Shown here one piece after another: positions 1 to 8,389 of a stretch of DNA of 64,000 bases. The DNA lies in contig NZ_CP045670.1 of NCBI RefSeq assembly GCF_017161325.1, positions 868,001 through 932,000 of the forward strand, in the 5' to 3' direction. The first letter of the stretch is position 1. Every line of letters begins with the position of its first letter. Source of the stretch: Treponema pedis. GTDB lineage: Bacteria > Spirochaetota > Spirochaetia > Treponematales > Treponemataceae. The notes under the pieces are model-generated. The model was not told the DNA's origin, did not search any database, and saw only the letters and a list, made by a program, of their open reading frames with translations. The translations under genes and the position numbers were made by a program.

Positions 1-1
1 T

Positions 2-307
2 ACCGGAAGAAAGGGAGACCCCATTATGGCAACTGCCGACGGACAGATTATTACAGTTGCTTCGGATTCCGGTTGGGGAAATTATATTCTTATTAAGCAT
101 AAGCATGGATTTTATACAAGGTATGCACACTTGGATTCATTTAGAGTTACCGTGGGAGAGCAGGTTCAAAAAGGACAGGTTATAGGTTATATCGGAAATA
201 CGGGGATTTCTACAGGGCCTCACCTTCATTATGAAGTTCATATAGGCTCCGATGTAGTTGACCCTATGAAATATTTGAATATTAAGCGTACCGGAAGAAA
301 TAAATAA
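2..307 (+). CDS. M23 family metallopeptidase, C-terminal part
   Basis: C-terminal about 101 residues of a LytM/M23 zinc endopeptidase; the reading frame is open to the left edge, so the true start and the first zinc ligands lie outside the window. Visible are the core beta-strand pattern (GDPIMATADGQI), the YTRYAHLD segment with a catalytic His, and the HLHYEV motif giving the HxH zinc-ligand pair. Family members cleave peptide cross-links of peptidoglycan, or bind them if degenerate; here the visible catalytic residues are intact. The bactofilin gene begins one base after the stop. M23 peptidase-bactofilin pairs are a known arrangement in bacteria that use bactofilin to localise wall remodelling. 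An internal ATG at 26 is not the real start, because the domain clearly begins before it. Confidence 0.9.
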   Translation, partial: TGRKGDPIMATADGQIITVASDSGWGNYILIKHKHGFYTRYAHLDSFRVTVGEQVQKGQVIGYIGNTGISTGPHLHYEVHIGSDVVDPMKYLNIKRTGRNK

Positions 308-308
308 T

Positions 309-728
309 ATGGCGGGTTTTGTAGACGATGTTTCGGTAAATACGATTATAGGGCCGGGAAGTTTTATAAACGGCAGTTTGCGTGTACCCGGTTTTTTGCG
401 TATTGACGGAGATATTGACGGAGATATTGATACTCCGGGGCGGGTAATAATAGCCGAACATGCCAGAGTACGAGGGAATATACATGCTTCTTCAATAAGC
501 ATAGGCGGAATGGTTCAAGGCGATGTAATTGCTCCTAATGGAGTAGTGATTTTGTCTACGGGGCTGGTTTTAGGTTCAATTTTAACAAAAAAAATCCGAG
601 TTGATGAAGACGTTTTTTTGCACGGCTTTTGCTTTGCGGTTAATAATCAGGCCGAATTTGACAGGGTCGAAAAGGAATATAAAAACAAACAGGGGCTTGC
701 AGCATCTGCGCTTCTTAATTCACGGTGA
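309..728 (+). CDS. bactofilin (polymer-forming cytoskeletal protein)
   Basis: 139 residues with the bactofilin beta-helix pattern: regular glycine- and valine-rich turns (GPGSFINGSLRVPG, GDIDGDIDTPGRVIIAEHARVRGNI, GGMVQGDVIAPNGVVIL) flanked by short non-repetitive ends. Bactofilins self-assemble into membrane-associated filaments without nucleotide and scaffold envelope enzymes. The gene starts one base after the stop of the M23 peptidase and is followed 10 bases later by the YaaR gene, so the cluster is probably one operon. In spirochaetes, bactofilins are linked to cell shape and periplasmic flagella organisation; a wall-remodelling role with the upstream peptidase is inferred from context. 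Confidence 0.92.
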   Translation: MAGFVDDVSVNTIIGPGSFINGSLRVPGFLRIDGDIDGDIDTPGRVIIAEHARVRGNIHASSISIGGMVQGDVIAPNGVVILSTGLVLGSILTKKIRVDEDVFLHGFCFAVNNQAEFDRVEKEYKNKQGLAASALLNSR

Positions 729-738
729 GGCTTAGAGA

Positions 739-1299
739 ATGGGTAGCACTATAGATACCGCAAACTATGTTTCCGCATTAAATACTGCTGCGCCTCTTTT
801 AACAAAAGAAACAAAATTATCAAAAAATCAAAATAAAAAACTTGAAGAGACAAGTAAACGCAAACCTAAAAGTTTTTTGAATACAATTTTGGATTCCGCA
901 CAAAAAGATTCTTTGGAAACCGATTATGAAGCGCGTCTTAAAGGCTTAAGTTCCGGAGAGCGTAAAGCGGCAATAGATGATATTTTGGCGGATTTGCAGG
1001 ATAAAGTTTATTCCAGCGGGTCTAATTTAGCGGATAATATAAATACGGATACAATAAGCGAATATAAAAAGGCTGTTAAAACTTTTGTTAATTTTGCCGT
1101 TAAGCATTCGCTTGACGTTAAATCGATAATTTCCGGCGGGCTTAATCCCATAAAGCAAAGAAATTATACAATAGTAAAAATCATTGATGAAAAAGTGGAA
1201 AGACTTACAAAAGAACTTTTATTTAATCAACTTGAAAAACTCCAAATTTTGGAAAAACTGGACGAAATAAAAGGTCTTTTAATTAACTTGACTATGTAA
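739..1299 (+). CDS. YaaR/DUF327 family protein
   Basis: 186 residues. The C-terminal two thirds match the YaaR (DUF327, TM1646-like) family: an all-helical, strongly charged protein with KAVKTFVNFAVKHSLDVKSI and a terminal helix around LEKLQILEKLDEIKGLLINL. The N-terminal 45 residues are low-complexity and Lys/Ser-rich. Function is unknown. In Bacillus, yaaR lies in the yaaQ-yaaR-holB-yaaT cluster, so its position just before a yaaT (ricT) homologue here is a conserved neighbourhood. No signal peptide or membrane segment is seen; probably cytoplasmic. Confidence 0.8.
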   Translation: MGSTIDTANYVSALNTAAPLLTKETKLSKNQNKKLEETSKRKPKSFLNTILDSAQKDSLETDYEARLKGLSSGERKAAIDDILADLQDKVYSSGSNLADNINTDTISEYKKAVKTFVNFAVKHSLDVKSIISGGLNPIKQRNYTIVKIIDEKVERLTKELLFNQLEKLQILEKLDEIKGLLINLTM

Positions 1300-1315
1300 A
1301 TTTTGAGAGGAAATT

Positions 1316-2230
1316 ATGACTTATAATGAAGATGAAAATATAGAAGATATAGCGGCTCTTGAAGATTCCGATGTGCCGCCTTTACGTAAAGCGGCTCACC
1401 CTGAAGATTTTCCTTCACCTTTGTATCAGCTTAAATTGGAATATTCTCAAGAAACCGTTTATGCGGTACTTCCTGCAGGGCTTGTTGTAAAACCGGGTGA
1501 ATATGTACTTACTCCGACCCGTTACGGAAACGATATTGCCAAGTTTTGCGGTCAAGTAAAATGTCCTATAAACAGTTCTCCTGATGAGGTTGTTACGGTA
1601 ATACGCAAGACGACCGCCGAAGACCTTTTTTTGCTTGAAGAAAATAAAAATAAAGAAAAAGAAGCGGGTGTAGTTTTTAAAGAAAAAGTTGCTTTAAATA
1701 ACTTGGATATGAAATTTATAGGCTGCCATTTTTTATTCGATGAATCTAAGGTGTTATTTTTCTTCAGTGCGGATAACCGTATAGATTTTAGGAAACTTGT
1801 TAAAGATTTGGTTTCGGTGTTTAAGGTTAGAGTGGAATTAAGGCAAATCGGTGTCCGTGATGAATCTCGAATTATAGGAGGCTTGGGCTGTTGCGGCAGA
1901 CCTTATTGCTGCCACGGCGTTACGGATAAGCTTAATCCCGTTTCGATTAAAATGGCGAAAGAACAAAACCTTTCTCTTAATTCCACTAAAATTTCGGGAC
2001 AGTGCGGCAGACTGTTATGTTGTCTTGCTTATGAACATGAATGGTATTCCGATGTCCGTAAAGCAATGCCGCCTGAAGGTATAAAATTCGGTTACGACGG
2101 TACGACATTTAAGATAACGGAATTAAATCCGATAACTCAAATGGTATCGCTTTTAGGAGAAGACGGACGTATTTTGAGTATCCCGTCAAAGCGTATAAAA
2201 AACGTCGGCGGGAAGTGGCAAATACGCTGA
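1316..2230 (+). CDS. ricT: PSP1 / RicT (YaaT) family protein
   Basis: 304 residues with a PSP1 C-terminal domain. It contains two cysteine motifs typical of RicT, GCCGRPYCCHG (about residues 195-205) and CGRLLCCLAYEHEWY (about 236-250). In Bacillus, RicT joins RicA and RicF in an Fe-S-carrying complex that affects RNase Y-dependent mRNA processing, sporulation and biofilm formation. The cysteines needed for cluster binding are all present. A good ribosome-binding site (GAGAGGAAATT) precedes the ATG. No RicA/RicF partners are in the window, so the complex in this organism is unproven. Likely cotranscribed with the YaaR gene. Confidence 0.88.
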   Translation: MTYNEDENIEDIAALEDSDVPPLRKAAHPEDFPSPLYQLKLEYSQETVYAVLPAGLVVKPGEYVLTPTRYGNDIAKFCGQVKCPINSSPDEVVTVIRKTTAEDLFLLEENKNKEKEAGVVFKEKVALNNLDMKFIGCHFLFDESKVLFFFSADNRIDFRKLVKDLVSVFKVRVELRQIGVRDESRIIGGLGCCGRPYCCHGVTDKLNPVSIKMAKEQNLSLNSTKISGQCGRLLCCLAYEHEWYSDVRKAMPPEGIKFGYDGTTFKITELNPITQMVSLLGEDGRILSIPSKRIKNVGGKWQIR

Positions 2231-2242
2231 ATTTTTGTGTGC

Positions 2243-2671
2243 CTATTTTTCTTCCGCAGAACAGTCGGAAATACCGAGTTCTTTAAGATAGGCATAAAGC
2301 TTTTCGGCCGTTTTTTTGCTTATGGCATGCTCCATTTCGCAAGCGTCCATATCGGCAGTGTCGTAATCGACTTTTAAAACGTTAACCAAAAAAGAGCGTA
2401 AGGCATTATGGCGTGTTCTAACCTCTTTTGCAATTGTTTTGCCTTTTTTGGTAAGCGTAATTGTGCCGTAAGGTTCTTGTTCAATGTAGCCGTCTTCTTT
2501 TAGACCTACAAGCGATTTGTTTACACTTGCCCGTGATACGTTTAAAGCGCGGGCAACATCAACGGAGCGCACATGACCGTCATCTTGCTTTTTAGATAAA
2601 TCATAGATACGCTCTAAGTAATCTTCTTTCGAGGAAGTAATGGTTCCTGCAATATGAGTTCGTTTGTTCAT
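2243..2671 (-). CDS. DtxR/MntR-type metal-dependent transcriptional regulator
   Basis: 142 residues from the ATG at 2671, the length of the short MntR-type proteins that lack the C-terminal SH3 domain. An N-terminal winged helix (SSKEDYLERIYDL to about residue 70, recognition helix near SRASVNKSLVGL) is followed by the dimerisation/metal domain. Metal ligands align with MntR: Asp17 and Glu20 (EDYLE), His in TRHNAL, and the DACEMEH segment. In that segment the position equivalent to MntR Glu99 is Cys, as in DtxR Cys102, so metal preference cannot be read directly. A TTG 30 bases upstream would also open the frame but lies inside the promoter. It faces a metal-transport gene pair and may regulate it; treponemal TroR is the closest named relative by inference. 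Confidence 0.87.
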   Translation of the reverse strand: MNKRTHIAGTITSSKEDYLERIYDLSKKQDDGHVRSVDVARALNVSRASVNKSLVGLKEDGYIEQEPYGTITLTKKGKTIAKEVRTRHNALRSFLVNVLKVDYDTADMDACEMEHAISKKTAEKLYAYLKELGISDCSAEEK

Positions 2672-2677
2672 GTTTAT

Positions 2678-2706
2678 ATTATACACTATTTTCTTTGACA
2701 AAACAA
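2678..2706 (-). promoter_or_regulatory. sigma-70-type promoter of the metal regulator
   Basis: TTGTTT (2706-2701), a 17-base spacer, then TATAAT (2683-2678) on the minus strand. The ATG at 2671 lies 6 bases after the -10 box, so the predicted transcript would begin at or beside the start codon (leaderless). Confidence 0.6.
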
Positions 2707-2770
2707 GAACTTTTATGTATCATATTGTAAGAATATTTTGTTTTAATATTTGTAACTTGGTGTTTAAATT

Positions 2771-3407
2771 ATGAAAAAATATTTTATTGCTGCAATTTTC
2801 GGTTTACTTTTCTCAACCGTATATGCCCACCCGCATATGTTTTTTACAAGCCGTGTGGAATTTATATTTTCCGGAGAAAAACTGCAAGGGGCATATGTTA
2901 CATGGACCTTCGACAGGTTTTTTAGTTGCCGACATTATAGACGGGTACGATTTAAATAAGGACGGAGTATTTAATGCCGCGGAAACAAGCGAAGTTTATA
3001 ATAACGCTTTTATTTATACTCAAAATTACTATTTCTTTATTTTTATGCGGCAGGGAAACGTGAGAACTTCACCTGAACATATTCTTAAATCCAAATTTTC
3101 TTTATGGCAAAAAAACGGAATAGTAAGTTACAGGTTTTATGTCGATTTAACGGCATTTAAAGGACGGGAGTTATATTTTGCATGTTATGACTATACTTTT
3201 TTTTGCGATATAACTTATCCCGAAAAGCTTGCGGTAAACTTTATTTGCGATAAAACAAAACTGAATCCCGTATATTCGATTGTGGAAAACAAAAATTATC
3301 CCGTGTATTATAATCCTACGGGTCCTATAGACGATACAACCGTTTATTATAAATGGGCTCCGGGTCTTCAAACATATTACCCCCGAGAAATTCACATAAA
3401 ATTTTAA
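2771..3407 (+). pseudogene. DUF1007 family secreted protein, frameshifted
   Basis: A signal peptide (MKKYFIAAIFGLLFSTVYA) is followed by HPHMFF, the usual mature N-terminus of DUF1007 proteins, which sit beside nickel/cobalt/zinc transporters. The frame breaks after WTFDRFF and resumes one frame later at ADIIDGYDLNKDG, an expected DUF1007 motif. The break falls at the T6 run 2918-2923 or the GTTG at 2925-2928: removing one base gives a continuous 211-residue protein of normal family length. The rest (to YYPREIHIKF) is intact. Either a real one-base insertion or a sequencing overcall. The NicO gene follows 12 bases later, so the two are surely one unit. Confidence 0.8.
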
Positions 3408-3419
3408 AAAGGGGTATTT

Positions 3420-4295
3420 ATGCAAATTAATTTGAAAAAATACTGTATTTTTATTTTAATTCTTATTTACCTTTTGCCTGTAAGTGCAAACCCCTTTACG
3501 GGAACAAAAGATTCGCCAACACCCGTTTATCAGGGAAAACCTTCAGAATCCGTTTTAAAGGGGCAGCGTATTTTAAATCAAAAACTAGGTGACTATATTG
3601 CCTTGTGGAAGGAACATAAAAACTTTTCGGTTTTAATTTCCATATTGGGACTTTCATTTTTGTACGGAATAATTCATGCGGCAGGTCCCGGGCACCGTAA
3701 AACGGTTGTTTTTTCTTTTTATCTTACACGTAAGGCGTCTTCCATAGAGCCGTTGCTGACGGGGCTTACGCTTGCTGCCGTTCACGGCGGAACGGCCGGC
3801 ATTATTATGCTGATTTTTAGCGGAGTTTCGGGAGCAATTTCGGCGGCGACCAACGATACCGCAATCTATATGGAAGGGTTTTCGTTTTTTGTTTTGATTA
3901 TTTTATCATTTTACGGTATAATTGACGGAATTTTAGACCTTAAATCTAAAAAGAGCGGAGAATATAAACCGCTTAAGCTCGGAGCAGTTATTATAAGCGG
4001 AATGTATCCTTGTCCGGCTGCAATGTTTATTCTGGTATTATCGGTAAGCCTAAAAGTGCCGGGATTGGGTTTTTTAGCGGTTGCCGCCCTTTCGTTCGGT
4101 ATGAGTATTCCGATAATCGCCGCGGCATATCTTGCATGGGCGGGAAGAACGGGGCTTTTTTACAAACTTAAAAATAAAGAAAAAACGGTTGCCGTTGCGG
4201 GAGCCGTCTTGCAAATTTCAGCCTACATATACCTTTTTATTTTTTCGGTACAAACCGCTATGCCGTTTATAATGGGGCTTTTAAAACAAAGTTAA
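3420..4295 (+). CDS. NicO/RcnA-like nickel-cobalt transporter
   Basis: 291 residues, with a signal-like N-terminal helix (residues 5-22) and about six further membrane segments. The first core segment carries FLYGIIHAAGPGHRKTVV, matching the HxxGPGH motif of NicO/RcnA transporters; later motifs include LAAVHGGTAGIIM and SGMYPCPAAMFIL, also family hallmarks. Family members move Ni2+ or Co2+ across the inner membrane. Direction (import or efflux) cannot be told from sequence. Pairing with a DUF1007 protein just upstream is a common arrangement; the divergent MntR/TroR-like gene suggests metal-responsive control. A ribosome-binding site (AAAAGGGG) precedes the start. Confidence 0.85.
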   Translation: MQINLKKYCIFILILIYLLPVSANPFTGTKDSPTPVYQGKPSESVLKGQRILNQKLGDYIALWKEHKNFSVLISILGLSFLYGIIHAAGPGHRKTVVFSFYLTRKASSIEPLLTGLTLAAVHGGTAGIIMLIFSGVSGAISAATNDTAIYMEGFSFFVLIILSFYGIIDGILDLKSKKSGEYKPLKLGAVIISGMYPCPAAMFILVLSVSLKVPGLGFLAVAALSFGMSIPIIAAAYLAWAGRTGLFYKLKNKEKTVAVAGAVLQISAYIYLFIFSVQTAMPFIMGLLKQS

Positions 4296-4427
4296 GGCGG
4301 TTTACAAATTATAATAGGTGTGATAGACTTACTTGCACAAATGGAGTTTTTCCGTTTATACTTCGAGATTGCTTTTCGGCAAATACGCATATTGTATGTG
4401 CTTGAAAATATTTTTATGGGAGCTGAT

Positions 4428-5342
4428 ATGAATATAAAAAGAAATCTGTTTACGGTTTCGGCATTTTTTTTAACCGCACTTTTTACAGCATGTGCTACCG
4501 GCCAAAATGTATGGAAAAGCGATGTACATAATATCGAAAAAGACATCGTCTCTTCCAAAAAAGACGGGGTAATAATTTTTACCGTTTCCGATACCAACGA
4601 AGCGAGTAAAAAGCTGCTTGATGAGGTTTTTACCGAAGACTTTTTTTCAAAGGCGGGAAAACAATTCGTTTTTTATAATGTAAACATCGTAAAAGATGAA
4701 GCTTTAATGTCTAAAAAGGAATTGGAAAAAAACTATATTTTATTTTCCGATTACAATGTTCTTGAAGTTCCGCATATTTGTATGTTTAACAAAGACGGAG
4801 ACGTCTACTGCTCGGAGCTTATTCCGTCTGAAATAAATAACTCAAACGATTTGATTAAATTTTTAAATGCCCGCCGGCCTAAAGGTGAATCGGTTTCGAA
4901 TTTACGCGGCAAAATAGATAAAAGCGAAGGCATGGAAAAAATTAAAGCAATAGAGGAATTTTTTAATTCCGTATATTTTGTAGATTCCATAAAATATGTT
5001 CCTTTTTTTGAAGAAGGAATAAAAAGCGACCCTGAAAATAAAAGCGGGCTTACGGGTAAATTCCTTTTGGCAAAAAAACAACTTGTTATAGATGACCTTC
5101 TTTTGCAAAAAAAATACGGAGAAGCGATTGATGAGTTTAAAGAAACCTTGGGTACGAATATTTTAACCCCTGAAGAAGCTCAAGGGGTTTGGTGCAACAT
5201 AGCTTATATCGCGGCTCTTTCGAAAAAATATCCGAAAACCGAAATCCTGAGTTTTCTTGAAAACGCCTTAAAATCGGCGCCTTCGGGAAGCAGGGCAGTC
5301 GATATAAAACAGGATATAGAATACTTAAAACGGCTTAACTGA
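4428..5342 (+). CDS. lipoprotein with thioredoxin-like N-terminal region
   Basis: 304 residues from the ATG at 4428, which has a GGGAG ribosome-binding site; an in-frame earlier start lacks a signal sequence. The N-terminus is a lipoprotein signal (NIKRNLFTVSAFFLTALFTAC) with the lipidated Cys in TACATG. The next 130 residues have a thioredoxin-like strand/helix pattern (DGVIIFTVSD, FVFYNVNIVKDE, YNVLEVPHICMFNKDGDV), but the CxxC redox motif is absent. The C-terminal half is helical, TPR-like. Probably periplasmic or surface-exposed; function unknown. Confidence 0.7.
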   Translation: MNIKRNLFTVSAFFLTALFTACATGQNVWKSDVHNIEKDIVSSKKDGVIIFTVSDTNEASKKLLDEVFTEDFFSKAGKQFVFYNVNIVKDEALMSKKELEKNYILFSDYNVLEVPHICMFNKDGDVYCSELIPSEINNSNDLIKFLNARRPKGESVSNLRGKIDKSEGMEKIKAIEEFFNSVYFVDSIKYVPFFEEGIKSDPENKSGLTGKFLLAKKQLVIDDLLLQKKYGEAIDEFKETLGTNILTPEEAQGVWCNIAYIAALSKKYPKTEILSFLENALKSAPSGSRAVDIKQDIEYLKRLN

Positions 5343-5415
5343 GACCTGAAACGGTATTTTATTACGGATAAAATATTTTAAAAAAATGCTCCGTTTTAAC
5401 CTGCATAAAATCCTC

Positions 5416-5444
5416 TTGTCCGGTTTGAGAAAAAGCATTATATT
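5416..5444 (+). promoter_or_regulatory. candidate promoter for the chemoreceptor gene
   Basis: TTGTCC, 17 bases, TATATT. It would give a leader of about 260 bases before the chemoreceptor start at 5711, containing the short repeats and the hairpin listed separately. No experimental support. Confidence 0.4.
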
Positions 5445-5478
5445 TTCCTATAAGATGGGCTCTCTTTAGGGGTACGGC

Positions 5479-5545
5479 TGTTCGAGCCTCTCAAATAGGA
5501 CGTATCGAATGTCTCGACTAAGGCGTATTGAGCCTCTCGAACGGC
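5479..5545 (+). repeat. three degenerate 20-24 base tandem repeats
   Basis: Three adjacent units (5479-5502, 5503-5525, 5526-5545) share a T-rich start, a GA-centred core and CTCTCGA/CTCTCAA, each starting T(G/A)T(T/C)(C/G)A. The first and third share GAGCCTCTC exactly. They lie in the non-coding stretch between the lipoprotein and the chemoreceptor. A 12-base piece, TCAAATAGGACG (5491-5502), recurs at 12302-12313. No coding capacity is seen. Confidence 0.5.
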
Positions 5546-5638
5546 TTTAAGTACAAGTTAGGCTGAGATTTTAAGATTTTAAAGCGGCTTAAATAAAAAT
5601 TATAATCCGTAATTTAATCTTTATAAATTCATAATATG

Positions 5639-5675
5639 TTTTAAGCTGAATATGTAAAAACTCTTCGGCTTAAAA
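5639..5675 (+). promoter_or_regulatory. inverted repeat before chemoreceptor gene
   Basis: TTTTAAGCTGAA (5639-5650), 13-base loop, TTCGGCTTAAAA (5664-5675): a 12-pair stem with one G-T wobble ending 35 bases before the chemoreceptor start. Could be a leader hairpin or an operator; no T-run directly follows, so not a standard terminator. Confidence 0.5.
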
Positions 5676-5710
5676 AAAATCATCTTAAAGACTTTTTAAC
5701 AGGAGATACA

Positions 5711-7807
5711 ATGAAACATAGATTTTCAATTAAATTAAAACTGCTCGTAATATTCGGTTTGTTGGCTTCAATTTCGGTTTTTGTTCTCGGATTTTTGGCA
5801 ATACGGATTGCAGGAAAGGCCGTAACCGAAAAAATTGAAGCTCATTTAATAGACAAGGCAATCGATACCGCTCAAGTGGTTGACGGAAGAGTAAACGCCT
5901 TTTTTCAATTTTTGGAAGGCGTTGCCCGCACTCCTATTTTACAGGAAGGCGGGTCTTACGAAGAAAAGTCGCTTTATTTAAAAAAGGAAGCGGCATTTAA
6001 CGATAAAATAAGAACTCTGGGTATAGCGGACCTTGCGGGTAATTTATACAAGGACGGTGCAAGAGCTACCGATGCAAGCGAAGAGTTATGGCATATACAT
6101 TCAAAGCAGGGTAAAAATTTTATAGGCGAGCCTATCGTTTCAAAAGTAGACGGAGCTCTTATTATAATATTAAGCGTTCCGATTTACGGAGAAAATAAAA
6201 ATATTATAGGTATATTAAACGCTACCGTTGACGGGCTTATCCTCTCGCATGATATTCAGGATATTGTTGTAGGTAAGACTGGTTATTGCTATATTTTGGG
6301 AAAAACCGGTATAGATATAGCCGATAAAGAGGAAAATATAGCTTGGGTAAAAGAACAAAGAAGTTCTGCGGAAGAAGCAAAGAAAAACGGCGAATATGAG
6401 TCATTGGCGGCATTTGATAAAAAGGCTTTGATTTCGGAACATTCCGATGTGGATTTCTTTTGGTTTGAAAAAGTTTATTTTATAGCTTCTTTTGCAAAGA
6501 TAAAAAGTACGGATTGGACTGCCGTTATTATGGCTCCCGTAGGGGAATTTATGGGAACGGTAGAAACTTTGAAGCGTTCGATGTTTTTTATAGGTATTAG
6601 TATTTTAATTTCAGCCCTTGTTGTAGTTTTTTTAATAGCCCACGCGCTTGTAAAGCCCATATCAAAGGTAGTTGCGGCATTAAAAGATATTTCTCAGGGC
6701 GAAGGCGATTTAACGGTACGGCTCCCCATTCACGGTAATGACGAAATTACGGACCTTTCCCGATACTTTAACCAAACTATCGAAAAAATAGGGGCTGCCA
6801 TTAAATCAGTAGGAGGTAATGCTAAAACTATGCAGAGCATAGGGGAAGAGCTTTCCTCCAACATGACCGAAACTGCAAGTTCTATAAATCAAATCGGTAA
6901 TAATATAGAGGGCGTTAAGGAACAGGTTATGACACAGGCGGCAAGCGTTACGGAAACAGCCGCTACGGTAGAGCAGATTATCCGCACCATAAAACATCTT
7001 AATAACAGTATTGAAACGCAAGCCGCTTCGGTAGCTCAATCTTCCGCTTCCGTTGAGCAGATGGTTGCCAATATAGGTTCCATTACTCAAACCTTGGGGA
7101 AAAGCGACGGCGTTATTAAAGAGCTTGCGGCAGCTACCGCAGACGGTAAAGAAACTCTCAGTTCTTCAAATGTTATTACTCAAAAAATTGCGGAAGAATC
7201 GGGTTCCCTTATGGAAGCCAGCTCCGTTATTCAGCACATAGCAAGTCAAACAAATCTTTTGGCTATGAACGCCGCAATAGAAGCTGCCCATGCGGGAGAT
7301 GCGGGAAAGGGTTTTGCGGTTGTGGCGGACGAAATCAGAAAGCTTGCAGAAGAATCTTCAGCTCAAGGAAAGAGTATCACATCTACGCTTAAAACATTAT
7401 CGGGAGAAATTGAAATTCTTTCGGAAGCTTCAAAAACGGTAGAAGAAAAATTTAATGCAATTTTTTCGTTGGCGGAAAATGTCAAAGAGATGAGTAACCG
7501 CATTATGGAAGCCATGCATGAGCAGGAAAACGGAAGCAGGGAAGTGTTAAGTGCAATACGCAATATAAATGAGGTAACGGTGGAAGTAAAGGCGGGCTCC
7601 GAAGAGATGCTTAAAGGCGGTGAAGGCGTTGCCGATGAGATGAATAAGCTTGACGGGTTAACACGCACTATAACGGACAGTATGAACGAAATGGCTTCGG
7701 GGGCAATACAGATAAACAATGCGGTACAGGAAGTAAACGAAATTACTCAAAAGAATAAGATGAGTATCGAAGCCTTAGCTCAAGAAGTCGGCAAATTTAG
7801 AGTGTAG
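5711..7807 (+). CDS. methyl-accepting chemotaxis protein
   Basis: 698 residues. Order: TM1 (about 10-33), a periplasmic Cache-type sensor (about 35-285; features such as [21 protein letters not shown] and GILNATVDG), TM2 (about 290-316), HAMP (about 317-370) and the long cytoplasmic coiled-coil signalling domain. The highly conserved hairpin tip that contacts CheA/CheW is present near residues 505-550 ([33 protein letters not shown]). No C-terminal pentapeptide for CheR/CheB tethering. The Cache domain suggests a small-molecule ligand such as an amino acid, but the ligand cannot be named. The AGGAGA ribosome-binding site precedes the ATG. Confidence 0.96.
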   Translation: MKHRFSIKLKLLVIFGLLASISVFVLGFLAIRIAGKAVTEKIEAHLIDKAIDTAQVVDGRVNAFFQFLEGVARTPILQEGGSYEEKSLYLKKEAAFNDKIRTLGIADLAGNLYKDGARATDASEELWHIHSKQGKNFIGEPIVSKVDGALIIILSVPIYGENKNIIGILNATVDGLILSHDIQDIVVGKTGYCYILGKTGIDIADKEENIAWVKEQRSSAEEAKKNGEYESLAAFDKKALISEHSDVDFFWFEKVYFIASFAKIKSTDWTAVIMAPVGEFMGTVETLKRSMFFIGISILISALVVVFLIAHALVKPISKVVAALKDISQGEGDLTVRLPIHGNDEITDLSRYFNQTIEKIGAAIKSVGGNAKTMQSIGEELSSNMTETASSINQIGNNIEGVKEQVMTQAASVTETAATVEQIIRTIKHLNNSIETQAASVAQSSASVEQMVANIGSITQTLGKSDGVIKELAAATADGKETLSSSNVITQKIAEESGSLMEASSVIQHIASQTNLLAMNAAIEAAHAGDAGKGFAVVADEIRKLAEESSAQGKSITSTLKTLSGEIEILSEASKTVEEKFNAIFSLAENVKEMSNRIMEAMHEQENGSREVLSAIRNINEVTVEVKAGSEEMLKGGEGVADEMNKLDGLTRTITDSMNEMASGAIQINNAVQEVNEITQKNKMSIEALAQEVGKFRV

Positions 7808-7864
7808 TTCTTTTAAATACGGGCCGGTTATCTTAGGTGTTGATTGATTACGGCAATATAAAAT

Positions 7865-7904
7865 CCCTGCATGCCTTATGCTGAATTTTTTAAGGTATGC
7901 GGGG
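7865..7904 (+). terminator. terminator-like hairpin after the chemoreceptor
   Basis: A 14-pair stem with two G-T wobbles (7865-7878 with 7891-7904) and a 12-base loop, 58 bases after the stop. No immediate T-run, but TTTTGCCGTTTTTT follows. Moderate candidate. Confidence 0.45.
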
Positions 7905-8014
7905 TAAGTTTTGCCGTTTTTTATTGTATTACGGAACGGCGGGGGAAACTTTAAGACATTGCCGAATTCTTATCGCTATATCTATTCATTTGCCTTAAAT
8001 TCAAAAACTTTATC

Positions 8015-8185
8015 TTATAAGCCAAATGTTTTTTTACGGTGTGTAATAAAAAGAATAATCGAATCCGCAAAATGAGCCTTTAATTTTTCGATAGCCTCTT
8101 TTTTCCCGTATTTTGTCAAGACCGGAAAGGGCTTCATATAAAATAATAATTTCAGGTTTTTCTTTAAGCTCAAAAAGACGGAGCG
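8015..8185 (-). pseudogene. remnant of an ABC transporter ATPase
   Basis: Read on the minus strand, this non-coding stretch gives the end of an ABC ATPase in two frames: KPEIIILYEALSGLD (Walker B and D-loop, with the catalytic neighbourhood changed from LDEA to LYEA) and then, after a frame change, KYGKKEAIEKLKAHF and ADSIILFITHRKKTF with the H-loop histidine, ending in a stop. No Walker A or signature motif remains upstream. It is too decayed to function. It shows that the 7.8-8.4 kb gap is a gene graveyard rather than regulatory DNA. Confidence 0.7.
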
Positions 8186-8347
8186 GCACGAGAAAAAAGC
8201 TCTAATCGTATAAAATACCTCTTTTGTTTATTTTTTCTCGTGTCTTGTATCTTTTCTCCTGTTTTTAAAAATCATGGAACCGTTGCAACAATCCGAAGAG
8301 CGGGTAATCTCATTAAAGTACCGGCCTAAACTATTGCCGAACAGGGG

Positions 8348-8370
8348 GCTTAGGGGCGTAGCCCCTAAGC
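8348..8370 (+). terminator. strong GC-rich hairpin
   Basis: GCTTAGGGGC-GTA-GCCCCTAAGC, a perfect 10-pair stem with a 3-base loop, followed on the plus strand by GGGTTTTT. Located between the decayed ABC remnant and the end of nifJ. Terminator-like, but also the kind of compact palindrome that is dispersed in genomes. Confidence 0.5.
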
Positions 8371-8389
8371 GGGTTTTTCGAAGAAGGCG

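Noticed and set aside
5479-5545. Possible CRISPR array
   Set aside because: Units are adjacent, degenerate and only 20-24 bases, with no constant repeat separated by unique spacers and no cas genes nearby.
6312-6319. GCCGATAA as a sigma-28 site (also seen near 22091, 44448 and 59727)
   Set aside because: None has TAAA-like sequence 15 bases upstream, and they lie in coding sequence or, at 22091, at the end of uppP; only the fliS and flgM sites fit the full pattern.
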